Positions 17,832 to 28,364 of a stretch of 64,000 nt of DNA are shown here, piece after piece; the stretch's first letter is position 1, and each line of letters starts with the position of its first letter. The position numbers and the translations under genes were made by a program. The notes under the pieces are model-generated. The model did no database searches, was not told where the DNA came from, and saw only the letters and a list, made by a program, of their open reading frames with translations. Source of the stretch: Propionibacteriaceae bacterium (GTDB lineage Bacteria; Actinomycetota; Actinomycetes; Propionibacteriales; Propionibacteriaceae); the NCBI GenBank assembly GCA_031261455.1, contig JAISJP010000007.1, positions 124,001 to 188,000 of the forward strand, read 5' to 3'.

Positions 17832-19015
17832 TGCTCGTCCTCCTGCTCCGTGATTCTGCGCGCAGTCGCAGAATCCAGTTCATCTGCCTCTTCGCTAGTC
17901 GCAACGGCAGGCGGCTGCACTCCCGCCACCCGCAGTACCACGGCGGCGACGCGCTCGGCGGCTCCTGGGCGCATCAAGGCTTGGGCTGCTGCACCCATCG
18001 CCCCAAGACGGTCCGGCTCGGTGATGAGCGGCAACACCTCGGCAATGAGCCGGGTGGCATCTAGGGCCTCATTAGGCACCATGACCGCAGCGCCAGCACT
18101 TACCAATGGTTGACCGTTCTTGGCCTGCTCGCCGTTGCCGATTGCTAGCGGCACCAAGATGGTAGGCAGCCCTAAGAGCGCGGTCTCAACGACCGTGCCC
18201 GCTCCGGAGCGCGCCACCATCAGATCAGCGGCAGCGTACGCCAACTCCATGTCGGCCACGAAAGCGACCGGATGATACGAACCACCCGTGCTGGAAAACT
18301 CGGCGCTCATGTCGGAGGCGAAGTTCTTCGGGCCTAGAACGTGCAGAATCTGCACCCCCGCAGCGAGCAGCTCATTCTTGGCGGCCAGCAGCGCGTTGTT
18401 GATGCTCTGTGCCCCTTGGGAACCGCCGCTGACAAGCAGCGTAGGCCGCGACGCATCCAACCCGAGCGCCCGTGCAGCCTCATCGCGCTCACTCACGCGA
18501 CCAGCAGCGGCGAGAGTGGCGATCTGCGAGCGCACTGGCAGCCCTAGGAACACTCCCCCGCGCAGCGGCGTGGCAGGAAACGACGTGCAGGTGGCCGCAG
18601 CGAAACGCGAAGCCACCTTGTTAGCCAACCCCGGCATCGCATTCTGCTCTTGAATCACCACCGGAATATGCAGTCTGCGCGCAGCCAGATAGGCGGGCAG
18701 CGACACGTAACCGCCAAATCCGACGACAACATCTGCCCCTACGTCACGCAGAATCGCCGCGGCCTCCCCCACGGCACCGTTAAGACGGAACGGCACCTTG
18801 ACAAGGTCTGACGTCAGCTTGCGAGGCAGTGGCACGGCGGGCACTAACCGCAGGTCCAGCCCGGCAGCAGGCAGAATGTCCACTTCCATGCCACGCGGAG
18901 TACCGATGCAGGTCAGTCGCACGTCGTCACACGCAGCACGCAACGCCTGCGCAGTAGCGATCAGCGGGGACGTGTGACCTGCCGTCCCCCCACCTGCGAG
19001 AACGACGCTTGTCAT
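17828..19015 (-). CDS. murG: MurG, lipid II-forming GlcNAc transferase
   Basis: Transfers GlcNAc from UDP-GlcNAc to lipid I on the inner membrane face, giving lipid II. 395 residues; GGGTAGHTSPLIATAQAL at the N-terminus and the donor-binding block around MVARSGAGTVVE. The last 35 residues (after VLRVAGVQPP) extend past the usual end, and part of this tail (DSATARRIT) is encoded by a copy of the palindromic repeat at 17848-17875. The start overlaps the ftsW stop by 4 bases. Confidence 0.96.
   Translation of the reverse strand: MTSVVLAGGGTAGHTSPLIATAQALRAACDDVRLTCIGTPRGMEVDILPAAGLDLRLVPAVPLPRKLTSDLVKVPFRLNGAVGEAAAILRDVGADVVVGFGGYVSLPAYLAARRLHIPVVIQEQNAMPGLANKVASRFAAATCTSFPATPLRGGVFLGLPVRSQIATLAAAGRVSERDEAARALGLDASRPTLLVSGGSQGAQSINNALLAAKNELLAAGVQILHVLGPKNFASDMSAEFSSTGGSYHPVAFVADMELAYAAADLMVARSGAGTVVETALLGLPTILVPLAIGNGEQAKNGQPLVSAGAAVMVPNEALDATRLIAEVLPLITEPDRLGAMGAAAQALMRPGAAERVAAVVLRVAGVQPPAVATSEEADELDSATARRITEQEDEQ
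17848..17875. repeat. Dispersed palindromic repeat inside murG
   Basis: Stem ATTCTGCG / CGCAGAAT, loop CGCAGT, with flanks CCGTG and CC. It is almost the exact reverse complement of the intergenic copy at 50618, yet lies in frame within the last codons of murG, ending about 20 bases before the stop. Confidence 0.65.
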
Positions 19016-20361
19016 CGCTTGGCGCTCCCCGGCACTAGGTGCATTGTGTCACGGGCACCGGTGGCGGCTTGGGCGGGGGCGGGAGCCGAGACAATGCCAA
19101 CAACACGGGTCGGCGTCTTCTTGGACACCTTGCCCAGCACGCGTCTGGCCTCAGGTTCGTTGCGGGCAGCCGCCAGCAACAGACCGACCGCCAACATGCA
19201 GGAGATCAGCGAGGATCCACCGTACGAGATGAACGGCAGCGTGATGCCGACCACCGGCAGCAGGCGCAGCGCCACGAAGATGTTGATCATGGCTTGAATG
19301 CCAAGCCAACCAGAGATTCCAGCGGCAAGAATGCGGAAAAACACCCGGTCAGAGCGTCCCGCGATGCGTAGCCCCGCCCAGATGAGCGCGAAGAACAGCA
19401 CCATGACGATCAGCGTGCCGAACAGCCCTAACTCCTCGCCGATGACGGCAAAAACGTAGTCGGTTTGGGCACCGTTCTTCAAGCCTCCCCACTTCTGTAC
19501 CGAGGCACCGAGACCCCGTCCCCACCAGCCACCGCTGGCGAGGGCGTAGATGGCGTTCAAGGGCTGGTCACTCACCACGCCCACGGACTGCACCCCCGGG
19601 ACAAACCCCGCAAGCCAGTCCACAACACGTCCCATCTTGCTGGGCACCAACAGCACCAACGCCACCGCCGCAGCGACGCCAGCACCGGAGAGCACGGCCA
19701 TATACTTGGCGGGAAGTCCGGTAAACCACAGGAGCGCCACGATGATGCCTGCGAACACCAACGCAGACCCGTAGTCCTTCTCAGCAGCAACCAGCACAAA
19801 CAAGGCTCCAGAAAACAACACCACTTGTGGTAGCCATTTGCCGAGGTCCCCCAAGCTGCGTTCCCGTGACGAGATGAACGAGGCGCACCACAACACCAGG
19901 GCCACCTTAGCCAACTCGGAGGGCTGGAACTGCGGCACTAACGGCAGGTCCAACCACGAGCGGTTGCCGTAGTACTCCATGCCAAATGGCGTGAATACCA
20001 CCATGGCCAACAGCACTCCGGCCAGCACATAGCCGGCCATTCCGGCTAGCCACAGCAAGGTCTCGTTGCATCGAGACAACACAAAGGCCAATCCCACGCC
20101 AATCGCCAGATAAAAGACGTGCGAGCGGGCGTAAGAGTACGGATCACCAGTGTCGTATGCGCTCCACACCGAAGATGCACTGGTGACCATAAGGAGCCCC
20201 AAGGCAGCGAGCAGCGCGGAACTAGCCAGCACGATGTAGTAGCTAGCCAGCGGGCGCGTCAAGGCCTCTCTGATGGCAGACGCCACCTTGCCGCTGGTCG
20301 CAGCGGGTGCGGCATTACCTGTCAGATCTATGGCTCTTGGTTCAATCGAACCCGCGCTCAT
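19012..20361 (-). CDS. ftsW: Septal lipid II polymerase FtsW
   Basis: SEDS-family glycosyltransferase that polymerises lipid II with FtsI at the septum. 449 residues with about ten membrane helices; the SEDS motifs [21 protein letters not shown] and PFISYGGSS are present. The ATG at 20361 is chosen because GGAGGT lies just upstream; it overlaps the end of murD by 20 bases. The open frame continues further upstream, but only as a shadow of murD. Confidence 0.95.
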   Translation of the reverse strand: MSAGSIEPRAIDLTGNAAPAATSGKVASAIREALTRPLASYYIVLASSALLAALGLLMVTSASSVWSAYDTGDPYSYARSHVFYLAIGVGLAFVLSRCNETLLWLAGMAGYVLAGVLLAMVVFTPFGMEYYGNRSWLDLPLVPQFQPSELAKVALVLWCASFISSRERSLGDLGKWLPQVVLFSGALFVLVAAEKDYGSALVFAGIIVALLWFTGLPAKYMAVLSGAGVAAAVALVLLVPSKMGRVVDWLAGFVPGVQSVGVVSDQPLNAIYALASGGWWGRGLGASVQKWGGLKNGAQTDYVFAVIGEELGLFGTLIVMVLFFALIWAGLRIAGRSDRVFFRILAAGISGWLGIQAMINIFVALRLLPVVGITLPFISYGGSSLISCMLAVGLLLAAARNEPEARRVLGKVSKKTPTRVVGIVSAPAPAQAATGARDTMHLVPGSAKR

Positions 20362-21880
20362 TGGACACCTCCGGGGAAGAAGAAGTAAGTTCGGCGACGG
20401 CTTTGGCAAAGTCGTCGCCACGTTCATCGTAGCCGCTCCAGATGTCTTTACTGGCACATCCGGGGGCAAGTAACACCGTGTCGCCCTCAGCGGCCAGCTT
20501 AGCGGCGGCCTCCACGGCCGTTTCCATGACCGCGCGCGTAGGGTCATCCAACACGACGACGGGCACACCTGGGGCGGCTTTAGCCAGCGCGTCGGCGATG
20601 ACATGGCGATCAACACCGAACAACACCGCACCGCGCAGGCGGGCGGCGTGTGTGGTGGCCAAATCGTCAAACGAAGTGCCTTTGGCCTGACCACCGGCCA
20701 GCCAGACGATGGAGTCATAGGCGCGCATGGACGAGTTGGCGGCGTGCGGGTTGGTGGCTTTGGAATCGTCCACCCAGGTGACGCCACCAGCCTGTGCAAC
20801 GGTCTCGATCCGGTGGCCGCCAAGGTCAAGCGTGCGTAGCCCCTGCGTGACGGCGGTGGGGCTGACTCCAAAACTGCGCGCCAAGGCCGCTGCGGCAAGG
20901 GCATTCTCCACGTTGTGGGGCGCGGAGGGTTGCACGTCGTCCAGGTTCGCTAAGGGGAGCGCGGACGAACGGCGAGCCTCAATGAACGCCCGATCGACCA
21001 ACATGTCGTCAACCACGCCCAGTTCGCTGAGGCCGGGAATGCCTAGGGTGAAACCGATGGCGCGCGCGCCCTCGATGACGTCTGCCTCTTCGACCAACTG
21101 CTGTGTCAGCGGTTCGGCCACGTTGTAGACGCAAGCGTGGGTGACTCGCTCAAAGATGTTGCCCTTGTCGCGGGCGTACAGGTCGAATGGTGTGGCGGGC
21201 GGGGTGACGGCATCGGCGTCGTGGGACGCGTCGGGTTCCGTGCCCAAATCGGCGTACCACTCCAGGTGGTCTTCATGGACGTTGAGCACGCACGCCGAGT
21301 GCAGCGACACCGAGCTGACCCAGTGCAGTTGGAAGCTGGAAAGCTCCACGGCGAACACGTCGTAGTCCTCTTCGTCGTTGATCGCCTCGATGATGGGACG
21401 TCCGATGTTGCCTACTGCGGCCACCTTCAACCCGTCAGCTTCGAGCATGGACGCCAGCATCTGGGTGGTGGTTGTCTTGCCGTTTGTGCCCGTAACTCCT
21501 AGCCAGGGCAGTACGCGGTCTGGGTGCATCAGCCGCCATGCCAACTCGACGTCACCCCAAATCGGGATGCCTTGGGCGGCGGCCTGAGCCAGCAGGGGCC
21601 AGCCCGGATGCCAACCGGGTGAGGCGATCACTAAGTCGATGCCCTCTGGCAGATTTGCGGACGACCCCGGACCAGTGCGCGTCTCGCCACCCAGCACCTC
21701 GATGATTTTGGCGCGCTCTTGGATTGTTTGGGCCTCCGAGTCGTCAATGGCGATAACCTGGGCGCCGAACTCCAGCAAGGCATCGGCCGAGGCAAACCCT
21801 GCCGCTCCCAACCCGGCCACACAGACGCGCGCTTCGCTCCATGGGGAGTGAGCGTCGGCCTCATTTAGCCACTCGATCAC
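20342..21880 (-). CDS. murD: UDP-MurNAc-L-alanine--D-glutamate ligase MurD
   Basis: Adds D-Glu to the stem peptide. About 512 residues, a little longer than the usual 450-480. Motifs: [21 protein letters not shown] at the N-terminus, the ATP loop [12 protein letters not shown], and DSKATNPHA in the C-terminal domain. The GTG at 21880 overlaps the mraY stop as GTGA and fits the 4-base couplings in this cluster; an ATG at 21895 is the alternative. An acidic insert near residues 225-245 is not typical. Confidence 0.95.
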   Translation of the reverse strand: MIEWLNEADAHSPWSEARVCVAGLGAAGFASADALLEFGAQVIAIDDSEAQTIQERAKIIEVLGGETRTGPGSSANLPEGIDLVIASPGWHPGWPLLAQAAAQGIPIWGDVELAWRLMHPDRVLPWLGVTGTNGKTTTTQMLASMLEADGLKVAAVGNIGRPIIEAINDEEDYDVFAVELSSFQLHWVSSVSLHSACVLNVHEDHLEWYADLGTEPDASHDADAVTPPATPFDLYARDKGNIFERVTHACVYNVAEPLTQQLVEEADVIEGARAIGFTLGIPGLSELGVVDDMLVDRAFIEARRSSALPLANLDDVQPSAPHNVENALAAAALARSFGVSPTAVTQGLRTLDLGGHRIETVAQAGGVTWVDDSKATNPHAANSSMRAYDSIVWLAGGQAKGTSFDDLATTHAARLRGAVLFGVDRHVIADALAKAAPGVPVVVLDDPTRAVMETAVEAAAKLAAEGDTVLLAPGCASKDIWSGYDERGDDFAKAVAELTSSSPEVSNERGFD

Positions 21881-22947
21881 GCCATGACCACCCATTCAGC
21901 GTAGAAGACGCCGAAAGCCGTGGCCGCAGCAATGCCACAGATAATCCAGAAGCGGATGACCACAGTTATCTCGTCCCAACCCATCAGCTCAAAGTGGTGA
22001 TGCAGTGGGGCCATCTTGAAGATGCGTTTGCCGTGACTGAGCTTGAAGTAGCTGACCTGCAAGGTGACGGATGCCGCCTCCAGCACGAACAGGGCACCCA
22101 AGATGACCAGCAGCAACTCCGTGCGCGTGTAGATAGACAGTCCGGCCATCGACGCACCGAGCGCCAGCGAACCGGTGTCGCCAAGGAAGATCTTGGCGGG
22201 TCGAGCGTTCCACCAAAGGAACCCGAAACAGGCGGCAGCGAGTGCCACCGAGATGGCCGCCATGTCGTAAGGGTTTCGCACCTCGTAACACAGTGCGTCG
22301 TCACTGGACTCCATGCCACACCACTGGTTGCGCTGCCAGATGCTGATCAACGAAAATGCAGCAAACACGATACAAGAAGCTCCGGTTGCCAGCCCGTCAA
22401 GGCCATCAGTGAGGTTGACGGCGTTGGAGTAGGCCGTAATCAGGAACGTCATCCAGATAATTGCGCCGATGGTGCCCAGCCGTAGCCAGTCGATGTCACG
22501 CACGAACGAGATCTTGTCGCTAGCCGGAGACTGTCCGCGATCATCAGGGAATCCCAGCGACAGATACGCGAATGCGACACCGATCACTACCTGCCCAATG
22601 ATCTTGGCGCGCGGCGAGATGCCAGAGGAGTTCTGTCGCGAAATTTTGGCCCAGTCATCAAGAAATCCGAGAAAGCCGGTTGCTACCAGCAGCGCCAACA
22701 ACAAAACTGATGACGCGCGCGGCGGCTCCCACAACACGATGTGAGAGATGGTGTACGCGGCCACCACCATGAAAATGATGACGATGCCGCCCATGGTGGG
22801 CGTGCCACGCTTGGTGGCGTGTGACTGCGGGCCGTCCTCGCGCACAAACTGACCATACTGGCGCTTGACAAGAAAGTTGATCCAGAAGTGCGTGCCGACC
22901 AGCACTCCAAACAACGCAATGACGCCGGAGCCAAGGACAATTTTCAT
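21877..22947 (-). CDS. mraY: Phospho-MurNAc-pentapeptide transferase MraY
   Basis: Membrane enzyme that moves phospho-MurNAc-pentapeptide onto undecaprenyl phosphate, forming lipid I. 356 residues, about ten helices. Conserved: [26 protein letters not shown] and the cytoplasmic histidine motif MAPLHHHFE. The start overlaps the murF stop by 4 bases. Confidence 0.97.
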   Translation of the reverse strand: MKIVLGSGVIALFGVLVGTHFWINFLVKRQYGQFVREDGPQSHATKRGTPTMGGIVIIFMVVAAYTISHIVLWEPPRASSVLLLALLVATGFLGFLDDWAKISRQNSSGISPRAKIIGQVVIGVAFAYLSLGFPDDRGQSPASDKISFVRDIDWLRLGTIGAIIWMTFLITAYSNAVNLTDGLDGLATGASCIVFAAFSLISIWQRNQWCGMESSDDALCYEVRNPYDMAAISVALAAACFGFLWWNARPAKIFLGDTGSLALGASMAGLSIYTRTELLLVILGALFVLEAASVTLQVSYFKLSHGKRIFKMAPLHHHFELMGWDEITVVIRFWIICGIAAATAFGVFYAEWVVMA

Positions 22948-24476
22948 CTCTCGCTCTGGCCCCTTCGTCCAAACTGTTCGATCAACGCGTCAACCACGGT
23001 CTCCAACCCTACCCCGCGAGAGGCCTTCAGCAACACGACATCGCCGGGTTGTAGTTCAAGCAGGCCCTGAATCTCGGACTTCGATTTGGCGAGCACTCCG
23101 GGCCGACGACGGGCCAGTTTGGCATCAATAACCGCGTTTGTTGCTCCTCCGGACTCGCCAACCGAAGCGCGGGCCGCCCTCAGCGAGCGAGCAAAACCCT
23201 CTTCAAATCCCGCGACTATGTCAGGCGCGAACTCGCCCACAGCGATAAGCACGTCAAGACCAGCCTCACCGGCTTCGACACCAGCTTGGTGATGCAGTGC
23301 CGCAGACTCGTCACCCAACTCCAACATGTCACCTAGCACAGCAATCGTGCGCCCGAGACCGGCAGCCCGCTCATCACTTCGCGTCATGTCGATGCTCGCT
23401 AGCACATTGATTGCCACCCCCACGCTGCCGGGGTTGGCGTTGTAGCAGTCGTCGATGAGGGTGATATCGCTGTCCAAGGTGTGCAGCGCCATACGATGTG
23501 CGGACCGGGGAGTGGACTGAGACAGCGAGGTGGCGATAACCTCCGGCTCGATGCCTGCGGCCAGCGCCATAGCAGCAGCAGCACAGGCGTTGTCTACCTG
23601 ATGCGCGCCGACAAGACGCATCGAAACGTCCACCTCAAACTTGGCCTCAGGAGTCCAGCCATAAAGAGTGAACTTGGGACGCTCAAATGCGTCAAACTCA
23701 AGGTCTCTGTAGCGGACAGCCAAGGCCGCGTCAGCGTGCTTGCCACCAAACCATCCCACTTGTGCGGTAGTTGAGCGAGCCATCTGCTCGGCGTACTCGT
23801 CGGCAGCGTTGAAGATGGCCCAGTCTGTGGCACTTAGCTCTTGGACGATCTCGGCCTTAGCGGCGGCGATGTTCTCGCGCGAGCCGAACTCCCCCAGATG
23901 GGCAGTGCCAATGTTGAGGACGGCAGCAATGTGCGGCTGCACAATCTGGGCATAGCGGGCGATCTCGCCAACGTGACTGGCACCCAGCTCGCTGACCAGA
24001 TAGCGGGTGTCTTCCGTGATCAGAGCCGCAGTGACTGGAACGCCAATCTGATTGTTGAACGAGTTGACCGGAGACACGCTGGGGGCCACAGACGCACAGA
24101 TGTCAGCCAGCAGGTCCTTTGTGGTGGTCTTGCCAGAACTCCCCGTCAGCGCAAATGTGACCAGACCTCTGGCTTTAGCGGCGGCTACTTCGCTGGTAGC
24201 AAAGGCACTCAGCGCAGCTAGGACATCCGGAACAACGATCTGGGAAATCTCGACGGGTACGGCTCGCTCGACCAGCGCGGCACCCGCACCCAGCCGGGCA
24301 GCAGCAACAACAAAGTCGTGACCATCCACACGCTCACCGGGCAAGGCGACAAACAGGGCTCCCGGCGTAGTCAGCCTGGAATCGATGACCACGTCAGGGC
24401 CGATCAGTTGGCCGGTGCCCACCACCAGGCTTCCGCCGGTCAACTCAGCCAACGACTTAGCATCTCGCAACTTCAT
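22944..24476 (-). CDS. murF: UDP-MurNAc-tripeptide--D-Ala-D-Ala ligase MurF
   Basis: Adds D-Ala-D-Ala to complete the pentapeptide precursor. 510 residues. ATP loop LTGSSGKTTTKDLLAD near residue 115, NIGTAHLGEFGSRENIA, and IDDCYNANPGSV typical of MurF rather than MurE. It follows ftsI by about 100 bases, exactly where murE would normally be; no trace of a murE is present in the gap. Confidence 0.96.
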   Translation of the reverse strand: MKLRDAKSLAELTGGSLVVGTGQLIGPDVVIDSRLTTPGALFVALPGERVDGHDFVVAAARLGAGAALVERAVPVEISQIVVPDVLAALSAFATSEVAAAKARGLVTFALTGSSGKTTTKDLLADICASVAPSVSPVNSFNNQIGVPVTAALITEDTRYLVSELGASHVGEIARYAQIVQPHIAAVLNIGTAHLGEFGSRENIAAAKAEIVQELSATDWAIFNAADEYAEQMARSTTAQVGWFGGKHADAALAVRYRDLEFDAFERPKFTLYGWTPEAKFEVDVSMRLVGAHQVDNACAAAAMALAAGIEPEVIATSLSQSTPRSAHRMALHTLDSDITLIDDCYNANPGSVGVAINVLASIDMTRSDERAAGLGRTIAVLGDMLELGDESAALHHQAGVEAGEAGLDVLIAVGEFAPDIVAGFEEGFARSLRAARASVGESGGATNAVIDAKLARRRPGVLAKSKSEIQGLLELQPGDVVLLKASRGVGLETVVDALIEQFGRRGQSER

Positions 24477-24578
24477 AGCTCATCAACCCTACATGCTGTT
24501 GTGCTCTGCTTGCCTGCCCCAAGGGTGACCAACACGTTTCCACCTCTCACCGTGCAGGCCGACCCGGCCAGCGACAGG

Positions 24579-26438
24579 CTAGTAGTACGACGGTCCCCAG
24601 TACGCGGGGAGGTCGCTGCTGGGCGCAAAACCGTATCGCGGCAGGGCGTAGCGCATGATGTCCTTGACCGGAGGGACCGCAACAACTGAACCGTGCCACG
24701 AGGTGTCATCGATAACAACATAGACCAAAAGCGTGGGATCCTCCGCAGGGGCGACTGCGACGAATGATCCAGTCAGCGAGTCATACCGACCCGTCTCCGG
24801 GTTGATTCGTGACGCTGTGCCAGTCTTGCCGATCATGCGATAGCCGTCGATCATGCGGGACGTGTTGCCGTATCCGGCCACCACGGCCTCCATCATGTCA
24901 CGCAGACCTTCGCTGGCTTCGGGGGAGATGACGCGTCGCGGCTCTGTTCTTGCAATGGGCACCTCCTTGCCGCCAGCCGTAGTTACACGGGAGATGATCG
25001 TTGGGGCGTTGTAGACGCCACCGTTGACCATTCCGGCAATAGCGGCGGCCTCCTGTAGCGCCGTCACCGAGATCGACTGCCCGAAGGCGGCGCGATCACG
25101 CTGATAGTCAGGCATGTCGGCTTCGGGAACCAGGCCAAGGCTGCCAGTGCCCTCACCGGGCAGTTCAATTCCGGTGGGTTGGCCTAGACCCGCTAACTCC
25201 CAATAGTGAGCCAACGCCTCCTTGCTGGATTGCCTGGCCAGCAGCGCGGTTCCTATGTTGGAGGAGTCGGCGAGAACGCCCCGAGCGGTCATGTACAGCG
25301 TGCCATGTCCCCAAGAGTCCTCAATTTCGTCCTCACCACTAGTCAATGTGCCGGGTACTGCTATGTGCGTATCCGGGGTAATGAGCCCTTGATCCAGCAG
25401 CGCACCCATGGTGATGACCTTCTGCACAGAGCCGGGCTCGTATACCCACTGCACGGCCCGGTTGCCCAGGTCTTGTGAGTCGGTCTCACCAAAGGCGTTG
25501 GAGTCAAACGAAGGATAGTTAGCCAGAGCTAACACTTCACCAGTCTTGATGTTCATGACGACAGCCCAACCTTGGCTGCCCCTCGCCTCCACGGCTGCGG
25601 CCAACTCCTGCTGCACGGCGTATTGCAACCCGGCATCAATGGTCAACTGGACGTTGTATCCATCCACCGCCGGGACCAGAGTGTTGTTGCCCAGTGGAAC
25701 CTCACCTAGGTCGGCGTCAGTGAAGGTGCGCGAACCGTCAAGGCCGCTTAGTTCGTCGTTAAACCACTGCTCAATTCCTGCGATGCCCAGCAGGGTTTGG
25801 TCGTCCGTCCGAGTGGCAAAACCAACAACGTTGCTTGCCAGATTGCCGTTCGGGTACGAACGAATGGGAGTTGGTTCAGCGAACACGCCAAACCAGCCTC
25901 CAGCGCTCATCTCGCCCTGAATCTGACGGAACGTGAACTCCGGGATGTTCTCGGCGATCACCTCGTACTGATTCGGCTCGCCGTCGTCGTATTGAGTCTT
26001 GCTGAAGTGCCACAGAAAGTCGCTCACTTCACCCGGCAGGTAGCGCGCGAGGATCTCCGCAACCGCTTGGGGAGCTGCCTTGGCCTTCGCCTTCTCATAC
26101 TCGCTCAGGGTGTGATCGGTGATTCCGTTGGTCTTCATGCCCCACGGGTCAGCGAAGATGCGCACTGCGGCGAAGTTCTCCGCCAGCACGTCGCCGTCGC
26201 GGTCGGTGATGGCACCACGGGCAGCTTTGATAATCTCCGTATCCTTCATGTTGGCGGCGGCCGTGGCGGCGTTTCCGTCCGGGTCGATTACCTGAATGAA
26301 TACTGTGCGGATCGTCGCCACGGCGATGACGAGTGCGAAAATCAGCGAGAAGTTGCGGGCGCGACGAGCTGTCACGACGGCCACAGACGCCGGCATCGGC
26401 GCGGGAGTCGTGTTGTTGCGAGCGTCTCCACTAGTCAT
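24579..26438 (-). CDS. ftsI: Septal transpeptidase FtsI (class B penicillin-binding protein)
   Basis: Cross-links septal peptidoglycan. 619 residues from the ATG at 26438, which has GGAGGAAAGCA right before it and overlaps the ftsL stop. Short cytoplasmic tail, one membrane helix (about 28-50), a dimerisation/pedestal domain, then the transpeptidase domain with the active serine in EPGSVQK, the SSN triad and KTGTASR. No PASTA repeats. The apparent Arg-rich N-terminal extension of the frame belongs to ftsL sequence read out of frame. Confidence 0.96.
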   Translation of the reverse strand: MTSGDARNNTTPAPMPASVAVVTARRARNFSLIFALVIAVATIRTVFIQVIDPDGNAATAAANMKDTEIIKAARGAITDRDGDVLAENFAAVRIFADPWGMKTNGITDHTLSEYEKAKAKAAPQAVAEILARYLPGEVSDFLWHFSKTQYDDGEPNQYEVIAENIPEFTFRQIQGEMSAGGWFGVFAEPTPIRSYPNGNLASNVVGFATRTDDQTLLGIAGIEQWFNDELSGLDGSRTFTDADLGEVPLGNNTLVPAVDGYNVQLTIDAGLQYAVQQELAAAVEARGSQGWAVVMNIKTGEVLALANYPSFDSNAFGETDSQDLGNRAVQWVYEPGSVQKVITMGALLDQGLITPDTHIAVPGTLTSGEDEIEDSWGHGTLYMTARGVLADSSNIGTALLARQSSKEALAHYWELAGLGQPTGIELPGEGTGSLGLVPEADMPDYQRDRAAFGQSISVTALQEAAAIAGMVNGGVYNAPTIISRVTTAGGKEVPIARTEPRRVISPEASEGLRDMMEAVVAGYGNTSRMIDGYRMIGKTGTASRINPETGRYDSLTGSFVAVAPAEDPTLLVYVVIDDTSWHGSVVAVPPVKDIMRYALPRYGFAPSSDLPAYWGPSYY

Positions 26439-27024
26439 TGCTTTCCTCCTGCGCCTCCGGTGCCGCCTGTGCGTCTTGCGTGTCTTGCGCTGAACCGCTG
26501 GCGTCGTCACCGACGTTTGTCTTCGTCTTTTCAACCCAACCGATGTCCCACGTCGGCGGCCTGGGAGACGTGATCACGCGCGGGGTTGGCAGTTCTGGCG
26601 CCTTCTCGTCTCCGGCAAAAAGCTGGTCGCCCAACTCCCAGCCCCACACTTGACGTAGGTCACCCGAGATCTCACCGGAGGGCAGCATGATGATGGCGGC
26701 AAAGGGGTTGGGAGCCATGCCCATGGCCGTGGCTTGTTGTGCCAGCATCGTGGTGGACCGCAGTTGGTTGACCTGCACCTGCAACGCGTCCATCTGATAG
26801 CCCAACATGGCGGCCTGCCGAGACAGGCTGCGTGCCTGCGAGGACAGGCTCTGAATGGCAGTGTTGAGGAACAGCACCCCTACCATTCCCAGCGCCATGA
26901 TGGCGGACAGCAAAACGGCTAGTGGCAGGCGAGAGATACGCGCCGGGAGGTCGTCGAGAGCACGCAGCCGGATGGGCCCGGATGTCTCGTTCTCCCTAGA
27001 AACTTGAGCAAGCACTCCACTCAT
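26431..27024 (-). CDS. ftsL: FtsL-like divisome protein
   Basis: Position between rsmH and ftsI and its layout mark it as FtsL: a cytoplasmic N-terminus, one membrane helix (about 38-60, LAVLLSAIMALGMVGVLFL), then a heptad-like coiled coil with SLSSQARSLSRQAAMLGYQ. 197 residues, longer than the usual 90-140, because of a Pro-rich and acidic C-terminal tail. The ATG at 27024 has GGAGG about 9 bases upstream. FtsL sequences vary widely, so this rests on topology and context. Confidence 0.85.
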   Translation of the reverse strand: MSGVLAQVSRENETSGPIRLRALDDLPARISRLPLAVLLSAIMALGMVGVLFLNTAIQSLSSQARSLSRQAAMLGYQMDALQVQVNQLRSTTMLAQQATAMGMAPNPFAAIIMLPSGEISGDLRQVWGWELGDQLFAGDEKAPELPTPRVITSPRPPTWDIGWVEKTKTNVGDDASGSAQDTQDAQAAPEAQEESND

Positions 27025-27025
27025 G

Positions 27026-28027
27026 TCACGCGTCCTCCTTGATCCTCTTGACGGCGCGCAGTTTTGCCGATGCACTGCGCGAGTTGCCGTTCACCTCTGC
27101 CTCGCACGCGACTTCCGCACCGCGCGTGAGATTTACAAACCTTGCCTGAAAGGCCTCTGGGACGTAAGGCAGCCCAGCAGGAGCGGAATCCTGCGTAGCC
27201 GTGCGAAAGGCATCCTTGACGTATCTGTCTTCCAAAGATTGGAACGATATAATAGCTAGTACCCCGTCCACCGCCAGCGCAGCCAGCGCCTGCGGGATAA
27301 CGGCCTGCAACGCCTCCAGCTCCGCGTTGACCGCGATACGGAGCGCCTGAAACGTGCGCTTGGCCGGGTGCGAGGACGATCCATGGCGAAAACGAACCGC
27401 AGCAGGCAGCGCCTGATCAATGGCGGCAACCAACTCGCCCGTAGTGTTTATGGGGCGATTGGCGACAATCTGCGCCACAATTCGTTGCGCCAACTTCTCT
27501 TCGCCGTAGGTGCGGATGATGCGCACCAACTCGGACGCTTCATACGTATTGACGATGGTGGCGGCCGTGAGTTCGCGCGTGGTGTCCATCCGCATATCAA
27601 GGCTGGCGTCGTGCATGTAGGAGAAGCCGCGCTCCGCCTCGTCGATCTGCAAGCTGGATAGCCCGAGATCAAGCAGAATCGCGTCAACTCCGCGCTCTGT
27701 TGCCCCGACCCCAGCGTTCTCTAGAACTTGCGTCAAGGAGTCAAACCTGGCCTGAACCAACGTGGTCCGGTCAGCAAAGTCAGCTAGGTGCTCCCCCGCC
27801 ACCGCCAGTGCGTTTTCGTCTTGATCGATGCCGATGAGGCGGGCGTTGGGGTTGGCTTCGAGCAGCGCGCGGGAGTGACCACCCATGCCAAGCGTGCCAT
27901 CAACAAGAATGGCTCCGGCATGCGAAAGGGCTGGCGACAGCAGACTCAGGATGCGCTCAAGCATCACGGGCCGGTGGATCGGCTGGCCGTCTGACCTACG
28001 CGCGAGGTGTAGCGATGTGTCCTGCAC
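27026..28027 (-). CDS. rsmH: 16S rRNA m4C1402 methyltransferase RsmH (MraW)
   Basis: SAM-dependent methyltransferase acting on 16S rRNA C1402. 333 residues from a GTG at 28027 that has GGAGGTGAGAGCA in front; a longer open frame upstream has no similarity. Motifs: IHRPVMLERIL, VDGTLGMGGHSRALLE (SAM site), LLDLGLSSLQID and SFQSLEDRYVK. It is separated from mraZ by an unusually long 375-base gap containing a large inverted repeat. Confidence 0.95.
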   Translation of the reverse strand: MQDTSLHLARRSDGQPIHRPVMLERILSLLSPALSHAGAILVDGTLGMGGHSRALLEANPNARLIGIDQDENALAVAGEHLADFADRTTLVQARFDSLTQVLENAGVGATERGVDAILLDLGLSSLQIDEAERGFSYMHDASLDMRMDTTRELTAATIVNTYEASELVRIIRTYGEEKLAQRIVAQIVANRPINTTGELVAAIDQALPAAVRFRHGSSSHPAKRTFQALRIAVNAELEALQAVIPQALAALAVDGVLAIISFQSLEDRYVKDAFRTATQDSAPAGLPYVPEAFQARFVNLTRGAEVACEAEVNGNSRSASAKLRAVKRIKEDA

Positions 28028-28196
28028 TGCTCTCACCTCCTTAGTCTTCCGCGTCTGTCGTTCAAGTGCGTCTGTTGTCTGTCTGAAATGCCGGCTTGTC
28101 CCGAGTTTGTAGTCCGCACCAACACTGCTTTGTGCCGACTTTTCTGCCAGCAACAGCCGTGCTTTGGCGTCAACTTTGCAGTCAGCAAAAGACAAA

Positions 28197-28347
28197 GGGC
28201 GACAATCGAAGCATCTAGGGTCCAGTCCACTCACTGTCCGCGTTCTTCCTGCCACCTGACGCCGGGGAAGAAGTGTCAGGGTGCGGGATGCGCTCGCGGT
28301 TGTCCCCAAGTGATTGGGCTGGAGCCTAGGTGTTTCGAGTGTCGCCC
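28197..28347 (-). promoter_or_regulatory. Large imperfect inverted repeat in the mraZ-rsmH gap
   Basis: Arms at 28197-28234 and 28310-28347, each 38 bases; 32 of 38 positions are complementary. The 75-base loop contains two competing pairings: TTCTTCC (28243) with GGAAGAA (28266), and CACCTGAC with GTCAGGGTG. As RNA on the minus strand, this would be a long stem upstream of rsmH with alternative internal folds, as in attenuators. The whole gap 28028-28402 is otherwise gene-free. It could also be a remnant of two repeat copies. Confidence 0.55.
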
Positions 28348-28364
28348 GATTCCCCTTGGCTTGC

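Noticed and set aside
28028..28309. N-terminal extension of rsmH
   Set aside because: It crosses the inverted repeat and has no methyltransferase similarity; GGAGG stands before the GTG at 28027.
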